Positions 59,227 to 64,000 of a DNA stretch of 64,000 bases are shown here, one piece after another. The notes under the pieces are model-generated. The model saw only the letters and a list, made by a program, of their open reading frames with translations. It was not told the origin of the DNA and did no database searches. The stretch comes from JBDHTQ01 sp039808765. Its GTDB lineage: Bacteria > Pseudomonadota > Alphaproteobacteria > UBA2400. A program made the position numbers and the translations under genes. Numbering within the stretch: the first letter of the stretch is position 1; every line of letters starts with the position of its first letter. The stretch covers positions 124,001 to 188,000 of the forward strand of contig JBDHTQ010000001.1 in NCBI GenBank assembly GCA_039808765.1, read 5' to 3'.

Positions 59227-60300
59227 ATGACGATCTATTTGGATTACAATGCCACATCGCCATTGCGGCCTGAAGCGCGCGCTGCAATGCTTGAAGCCTA
59301 TGATTTGGGCGGAAATGCTTCTTCTATTCACGCTTATGGACGTAAAGCGCGCATGATTGTTGAAAATGCGCGGATGGTTTTGGCGCAAACTTTTTTGTGT
59401 GAACCGGAAGAGCTTATCTTTACGTCGGGTGGTACTGAGGGTAACACCAGTATTTGGCATGCAATGCCGCGAGGATATTCTCCTTTTTGTTCGGCCACAG
59501 CGCATGACAGTACGCGGCGATCTGCGCCCTCCAGCGTTATCTTGCTTCCTGTTCTGGCGAATGGCCTATTAGATTGTGCAGCAATGGCCGCACTTTTTGA
59601 GTCTCATCAAAGCCCGCCGTTTGTTTCAATCGAGTGGGTTAACAGTGAGACGGGAATCATTCAACCCATCGCTGAAATTCAAAAAATTGTTCATGCGTAC
59701 AAAGGTTTACTGCATCTTGATGGCGTTCAGGCGCTGGGTAAAATCGAGATTAAGCCGTGGGGTGATTACCTCACGTTTTCAGCTCATAAAATCGGCGGGC
59801 CTCAAGGGGTTGGGGCATTGGTTGTTCGTGACGGACGGCCTTTTGCTCCTCTTTTGAAAGGAGGGGGGCAAGAAAAGGGACGTCGTTCAGGCACAGAAAA
59901 TGTGGCGGGAATCGCTGGATTCGCTGCAGCTGCTACTGCCATAACATTGCCAACGCCTGTTTGGCGCGATGATTTTGAAAAAGTTTTGCAACAACTCCCC
60001 GGGTTAAAAATCATTGGACACGATGTGCCACGTGTGCCGCAAACGAGCTGCTTTGTCCGTGTGGGGTTTCAGGCCAACACATTGTTAATAAAGCTTGATT
60101 TGGCAGGATTTGCGGTCAGCTCTGGCTCAGCATGCTCAAGTGGAAAAGTGGGGGTTTCACCTGTATTGACTGCCATGGGACTCCCCTTAGAAGAGAAACA
60201 GTCCGTATTGCGCATCAGTTTCGGTTGGAATACGCAGCAAAGTGATTTAAATTTCTTAGGGTTAGCTTTGACAAGTGGTTCAATTTATGGTATTCAATAG
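59227..60300 (+). CDS. Cysteine desulfurase (IscS/NifS-like)
   Basis: This 357-residue PLP enzyme has the N-terminal YLDYNATSPLRPEARAAM, SGGTEGNTSIWHA, the PLP lysine in FSAHKIGGPQG and an active cysteine in SGSACSSGKV. It is group I-like but shorter than IscS (404), lacking the C-terminal extension that docks IscU. No iscU or iscA follows; an HscB-like gene and ferredoxin gene do. A second desulfurase, SufS, is encoded at 10.9 kb. Confidence 0.88.
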   Translation: MTIYLDYNATSPLRPEARAAMLEAYDLGGNASSIHAYGRKARMIVENARMVLAQTFLCEPEELIFTSGGTEGNTSIWHAMPRGYSPFCSATAHDSTRRSAPSSVILLPVLANGLLDCAAMAALFESHQSPPFVSIEWVNSETGIIQPIAEIQKIVHAYKGLLHLDGVQALGKIEIKPWGDYLTFSAHKIGGPQGVGALVVRDGRPFAPLLKGGGQEKGRRSGTENVAGIAGFAAAATAITLPTPVWRDDFEKVLQQLPGLKIIGHDVPRVPQTSCFVRVGFQANTLLIKLDLAGFAVSSGSACSSGKVGVSPVLTAMGLPLEEKQSVLRISFGWNTQQSDLNFLGLALTSGSIYGIQ

Positions 60301-60385
60301 GTCATATTAATCGTAATTAAATTTCAATTTTAAATTTTTTTAAAAAATAAAAATTGCTTTAGCAAACTTTGTTGCGGGAGGTTAA

Positions 60386-61024
60386 ATGAGCTGGATTGAT
60401 GGAAATGTAACCGAACTTGCTCCCCGAATGATGGAAACGGGAACAGAGGATCACACCTGCTGGGTTTGCCAATCTTCGGTGTCGCGCCACATGGCGTTTT
60501 GTGCGGAATGCCATTCGATGCAGCCCCCTCGCCAGTTAGACCATTACGCACGCTTGGGGATTGACCGTCGCTTTGATCTTGATTCAAAAAAGCTGCATGA
60601 TCGGTATAAGGCTTTGAAAAAGCTTTTCATGATTGAAAGTATTTCTGCTCAAGGTCCGCGCTTTAAGCAACTGGCGCTGGACCATCTTGCAGCGGTAGAA
60701 GAAGCTTTTATTACCTTAAAAGATCCAGCCCGGCGGGCTATTTATCTGCTTAAACTTCTTAACGCCCCGTATGCCGATGTTGGTGTGATGGCGAATAGCA
60801 ACGATTTAGATGTCATGCGCGCACAATTGGTGAGTGCTAAAACACCCTCCGACGTTGATCGCGTGGCGTTTCATGCTGGGCAAGGTATTGAATCGTGTAT
60901 TCGGGCCATTTCTCAGGCATTTAAAATTCGTTTGTTTTCCGACGTTGGGGTGCAGCTGGCACGCTTAACGCAACTGGAAAAAATTCTGAGCCATGCGCGC
61001 GATGCCCGTCAATTATCTACATGA
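60386..61024 (+). CDS. HscB-like J-domain co-chaperone without HPD motif
   Basis: This 212-residue protein has an N-terminal Cys-rich finger (CWVCQSS, FCAECHS; C25, C28, C39, C42), then a J-like domain from about residue 52 (DHYARLGIDRRFDLDSKKLH) and the HscB C-terminal helical region (EEAFITLKDPARRAIYLLKL). Where HscB has HPD, this protein reads LKKLFMIES, so the residues that trigger the Hsp70 ATPase are absent. HscB hands clusters from IscU to targets with HscA. No hscA gene adjoins it. GGGAGG precedes the ATG. Confidence 0.85.
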   Translation: MSWIDGNVTELAPRMMETGTEDHTCWVCQSSVSRHMAFCAECHSMQPPRQLDHYARLGIDRRFDLDSKKLHDRYKALKKLFMIESISAQGPRFKQLALDHLAAVEEAFITLKDPARRAIYLLKLLNAPYADVGVMANSNDLDVMRAQLVSAKTPSDVDRVAFHAGQGIESCIRAISQAFKIRLFSDVGVQLARLTQLEKILSHARDARQLST

Positions 61025-61326
61025 AAATAGCTTTGGGATGCGTTTATGCCCTTTATCGTCAGCAATTGTTTTTAGAGCAAATCTCGAAAAGATGGAATCA
61101 AGAAACGATTAGATGATAATCTTCGGCAGTGCCGCAACAAAATGTGATCAGTATATTTTTTCTTTTTCAAGATTGATCAAGATATAGCTTCTTTCATATT
61201 TTTAACGAGAGGGGCATTTTTTGCGTTCAAAATGATTGTGCATAAAAAATAGTTTTCGATTGCAAGAAGCGCCCTTTATGGGCATAAAACAGGCTACATG
61301 ATTCTTTAACGAGGAAAGCTTGAGTT
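61025..61326. other. Spacer between HscB-like and ferredoxin genes
   Basis: These 302 bases hold repeat copy D (61071-61122) near the left end and a GCCC/GGGC hairpin close to the ferredoxin gene. I found no gene, RNA or frame of hscA. In intact ISC operons hscA fills this place. Confidence 0.6.
61071..61122 (-). repeat. Dispersed intergenic repeat, copy D (degenerate)
   Basis: TAGAGCAAATCTCGAAAAGA followed by TGGAATC matches the reverse complement of copy B over about 27 bases with two differences, then diverges. It is the shortest and most decayed copy and the only one between genes of the same direction. Confidence 0.6.
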
Positions 61327-61659
61327 ATGCCGAAGATTACCTTTATAGAGCGCGATGGCAATCGCAAGACGGTGGATGCAAAAGTGGGTTTGTCGCTTCT
61401 CGAAGTAGCACGTCAACATGATATTGATATTGAGGGCGCCTGTGAAGGCTCACTGGCCTGCTCCACCTGCCATGTAATCGTTGATCCGCAATGGTACGAG
61501 GCCTTGCCGAATGCAGAAGAAGACGAAGAAGATATGCTCGATCTCGCATTTGGATTGACCAAAACGTCCCGCTTGGGCTGTCAAATTCGCGTATCGGATG
61601 AGATCGATGGACTGGTTGTCACGCTTCCGCCCTTTGCGAAGGCGAATACCACCCTTTAA
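61327..61659 (+). CDS. fdx: Adrenodoxin-type [2Fe-2S] ferredoxin
   Basis: This 110-residue ferredoxin has the cluster cysteines in CEGSLACSTCHVIV (C-x5-C-x2-C) and a fourth in RLGCQIRV, plus the acidic loop NAEEDEEDMLDLAFG that contacts partners. ISC-type ferredoxins supply electrons for cluster assembly. It lies downstream of the desulfurase and HscB-like genes but is separated by a 302-base gap. Confidence 0.93.
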   Translation: MPKITFIERDGNRKTVDAKVGLSLLEVARQHDIDIEGACEGSLACSTCHVIVDPQWYEALPNAEEDEEDMLDLAFGLTKTSRLGCQIRVSDEIDGLVVTLPPFAKANTTL

Positions 61660-61697
61660 TTTTAGGTCTGGAATTTTTACATCGGGAGAGTGCGCGC

Positions 61698-63926
61698 GTG
61701 TCATTGGATGAATCGTTAATTGCTGATAAGCCCTTTGCTGCGGCCCTCTCAGAGCGCTACCTTGCGTATGCGCTATCGACCATTATGGCCCGTTCACTGC
61801 CGGATGTTCGCGATGGGTTAAAGCCGGTTCATCGCCGCATTCTTTTTGCTATGCGCCAGCTTAAACTGGTGCCGTCAGATCCGCCGCGTAAATCGGCACG
61901 TGTAGTGGGTGATGTGATCGGTCGCTTTCACCCGCACGGTGATCAGGCTGTTTATGATGCGATGGTGCGCTTGGCACAGGATTTCTCACAGCGCTATCCT
62001 TTGGTGGATGGACAGGGAAACTTCGGCAATATTGATGGCGATAACCCTGCGGCTATGCGCTATACCGAGGCGCGTTTAACAGTAATTGCGCAGCTCTTGA
62101 TGGATGGGCTGGATGAAGATGCGATCGATTTTCGTCCTACTTACGATGAAGCTGCAGAAGAGCCAGTGGTCATGCCAGCCGCTTTTCCTAATCTTTTGGC
62201 AAATGGGTCGAGCGGTATTGCCGTGGGTATGGCGACCTCTATTCCGCCGCACAATATTGGCGAATTGTGTGATGCGTTGCGTCACCTGATTTCTAAACCG
62301 GATGCTAAAACTGAAACACTTTTAAAATATGTACAGGGGCCAGATTTTCCTACAGGGGGGATTTTGGTCGAGCCACATGAAAACATTTTAAATGCTTATG
62401 AAACCGGTCAGGGTGGCTTTAAGATTCGTGCGCGCTGGGAGCAGGAAATGTTGAAAGGGGGCGGTTGGCAAATTGTTGTGACCGAGATTCCCTATCAGGT
62501 GCAAAAATCGCGGCTCATTGAAAAAATAGCCGAAATGCTTCAGCAGAAAAAACTGACTCTTCTGGATGATATCCAAGATGAATCAGCAGAAGATATCCGT
62601 TTGGTGTTAGTGCCCAAGTCGCGCAATATCGATCCTGCTTTGTTGATGGAAAGCTTGTTCAAGCTCACCGATTTGGAAACGCGCTTTTCACTTAATATGA
62701 ATGTTTTGGATGCGGCAAATACCCCGCGCGTTATGAGCCTGCGTGAGGCATTGAGGGCGTATCTTGATCACCGGCAAGAGGTTTTAGAACGTCGCTCCCG
62801 TCATCGTCTTGAAAAAATTGAACAGCGTCTTGATGTGCTGGCGGGATATTTGGTGGCCTATCTTAATTTGGATGAAGTCATTCACATTATTCGCACCGAA
62901 GATGAACCAAAGCCGGTTTTGATGGCGCGCTTTAATCTGAATGATGGCCAGGCAGAAGCCATTTTGAATATGCGCTTAAGGGCTTTGCGTAAGCTCGAAG
63001 AATTTGAAATTCGTCGGGAAGATAAAGAGCTAAAGACTGAAAAAGACTCTCTTTTGTCTTTGCTTAATGATCCGGCGATGCGCTGGGCAAAAATCGATGA
63101 TGAAGTCAAGACATTGAAAGAGCAGTTTGGCCCCAAAACTGCTTTGGGTAAACGCCGCACCACATTGGGTGCCGCACCCGAAAGTGTTGATATCCCAATG
63201 GATGCATTTATTGAGCGTGAAGTAATTACCGTTTTATGCTCAGAAAAGCTCTTCATTCGCGCTGCTAAAGGTCGGGTGGATGATGTGAGCGACATGAAGC
63301 ATAAAGAGGGCGACCGCCAGCGCTTTGTTGTACCTTGTGAGACAACAGACAAGTTACTTGCATTTGCGACCAATGGACGTTTTTATACCTTGGCATGCGA
63401 TAAATTTTCTTCTGCCCGTGGTTTTGGCGATCCGTTGCGCTTAATGCTGGATTTGCCGGAAGATACTGACCTCGTTTCCCTGTTTAAGTATGAAGCGGGG
63501 CAAGAGCTGGTCGTGATCGCCTCTGATGGTCGAGGCTTTCGCGTCAAGTCTGACGATGTTTTAGCGCAAACCCGTAACGGCAAGCAGATTTTGAATGTTG
63601 ATAGCCCGGTAGAAGCGCGCATTTGCGCCGCTGTACCGGAAGAGAGTAACCATATCGCGATTATCGGTACCAACCGTAAGCTGCTGATTTTCCCGCTTGC
63701 TGATTTACCGCAGATGACCCGTGGCCGGGGTATCACCTTACAGAAATATCGCGATGCAGAAGTTTCTGACGTACAGGCTTTCGACCTGTCAAAAGGTTTA
63801 AGCTGGACAACGGGCGCAGGCACGCGCACTGAAACCGATCTTAAACCATGGGTTGGCGCGCGCGCATTAGTCGGATTGATGCCACCGCAGGGCTTCCCAC
63901 GCAGTAATAAGTTTAATAACAGTTAG
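61698..63926 (+). CDS. parC: DNA topoisomerase IV subunit A
   Basis: ParC is the DNA-cutting subunit of topoisomerase IV, which unlinks daughter chromosomes. The 742-residue protein has the catalytic tyrosine in MRYTEARL (Y122), the HPHGDQAVYDAMVRL loop and the GyrA/ParC C-terminal beta-pinwheel. Gln at position 83, where E. coli has Ser80, is common in alphaproteobacterial ParC. The start is GTG at 61698 with GGGAGAG upstream. parE is not in view. Confidence 0.95.
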   Translation: MSLDESLIADKPFAAALSERYLAYALSTIMARSLPDVRDGLKPVHRRILFAMRQLKLVPSDPPRKSARVVGDVIGRFHPHGDQAVYDAMVRLAQDFSQRYPLVDGQGNFGNIDGDNPAAMRYTEARLTVIAQLLMDGLDEDAIDFRPTYDEAAEEPVVMPAAFPNLLANGSSGIAVGMATSIPPHNIGELCDALRHLISKPDAKTETLLKYVQGPDFPTGGILVEPHENILNAYETGQGGFKIRARWEQEMLKGGGWQIVVTEIPYQVQKSRLIEKIAEMLQQKKLTLLDDIQDESAEDIRLVLVPKSRNIDPALLMESLFKLTDLETRFSLNMNVLDAANTPRVMSLREALRAYLDHRQEVLERRSRHRLEKIEQRLDVLAGYLVAYLNLDEVIHIIRTEDEPKPVLMARFNLNDGQAEAILNMRLRALRKLEEFEIRREDKELKTEKDSLLSLLNDPAMRWAKIDDEVKTLKEQFGPKTALGKRRTTLGAAPESVDIPMDAFIEREVITVLCSEKLFIRAAKGRVDDVSDMKHKEGDRQRFVVPCETTDKLLAFATNGRFYTLACDKFSSARGFGDPLRLMLDLPEDTDLVSLFKYEAGQELVVIASDGRGFRVKSDDVLAQTRNGKQILNVDSPVEARICAAVPEESNHIAIIGTNRKLLIFPLADLPQMTRGRGITLQKYRDAEVSDVQAFDLSKGLSWTTGAGTRTETDLKPWVGARALVGLMPPQGFPRSNKFNNS

Positions 63927-63959
63927 ATGCGTTTTTCAAAACCTCAGTTATAATTTCCG

Positions 63960-63995
63960 GCTTCTTGTTGCTCAATCATGCAAGCATCAAGAAGC
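63960..63995. other. Inverted repeat at the right edge
   Basis: GCTTCTTG/CAAGAAGC pairs perfectly, with an inner TTGC/GCAA stem. It begins 33 bases after the parC stop and may be a terminator or part of the next element, which lies outside the window. Confidence 0.5.
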
Positions 63996-64000
63996 GGGGC

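Noticed and set aside
61926..61965. Gln in place of the ParC quinolone-target serine as a resistance change
   Set aside because: HPHGDQ is the usual sequence in alphaproteobacterial ParC as I recall it, so it is not a mutation of note.
1..64000. CRISPR array, tRNA, rRNA or intact insertion sequence
   Set aside because: I looked through the gaps between genes and saw no regular spacer-repeat series, no cloverleaf and no transposase; the tandem repeats found are short or inside genes.

Overview
The window is a stretch of chromosome from an alphaproteobacterium with low to moderate GC. The family-level signs are the lpxC-bamD-recN-ligA block, an rpsM-rpsK-rpoA-rplQ block, a SUF operon led by an Rrf2 regulator, a Mg-type HemB without zinc cysteines, an adrenodoxin-type ferredoxin beside an HscB relative, and a TadG-like protein. 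Outer-membrane genes (lpxA, lpxC, bamD, several lipoproteins) show a diderm cell. The order or genus cannot be fixed from sequence reading alone. No rRNA, tRNA, CRISPR array or intact insertion sequence was seen.

Layout. 1-4.2 kb: two unknown membrane-associated proteins and a large TadG-like protein with a von Willebrand fold. 4.3-10.3 kb: queG, a DUF1653 gene, orphan genes, a TetR regulator with a palindromic operator, lpxA, a membrane-anchored phosphatase and a Nudix hydrolase. 10.4-16.5 kb: the SUF iron-sulfur operon (rrf2, sufB, an extra membrane gene, sufC, sufD, sufS, sufT), almost every junction overlapping. 16.7-24.6 kb: wrbA, a GT-C-like membrane protein, then ligA, recN, bamD and lpxC on the minus strand. 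24.7-26.4 kb: a divergent control region with a CI/LexA-like repressor and two perfect operators. 26.6-34 kb: hemB, hemC, a glycosyltransferase, an EF-hand protein, clpB. 34-42 kb: orphan genes, epmA divergent from efp, and the ribosomal/rpoA block. 42-48.7 kb: a DauR/YheO-like regulator with PhzF and YggU genes, a glycosyltransferase/methyltransferase trio, and an ArsR-YgaP sulfur/redox locus divergent from an AhpD-like gene.

49-56 kb is the most unusual part. It holds a DUF1190-like lipoprotein with a long Ala/Pro/Lys repeat. A tight four-gene operon follows: a divergent Lgt paralogue, a radical SAM enzyme that looks like tetraether lipid synthase, a duplicated four-helix membrane protein and an acyltransferase-3. 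Next comes a 709-residue protein with a caspase-like His/Cys pair behind a long inverted repeat. I infer a membrane-lipid or lipoprotein modification pathway, unproven. 56-64 kb: an acetyltransferase, rimO, a frameshifted solute-binding-protein pseudogene, then a reduced ISC set (cysteine desulfurase, an HscB-like protein without HPD, ferredoxin) and parC.

A dispersed intergenic repeat of about 105 bp occurs at 10.4, 28.6, 48.8 and 61.1 kb. Three of the four copies lie between convergent genes. It is not explained by any gene and may act as a terminator or a REP-like element.
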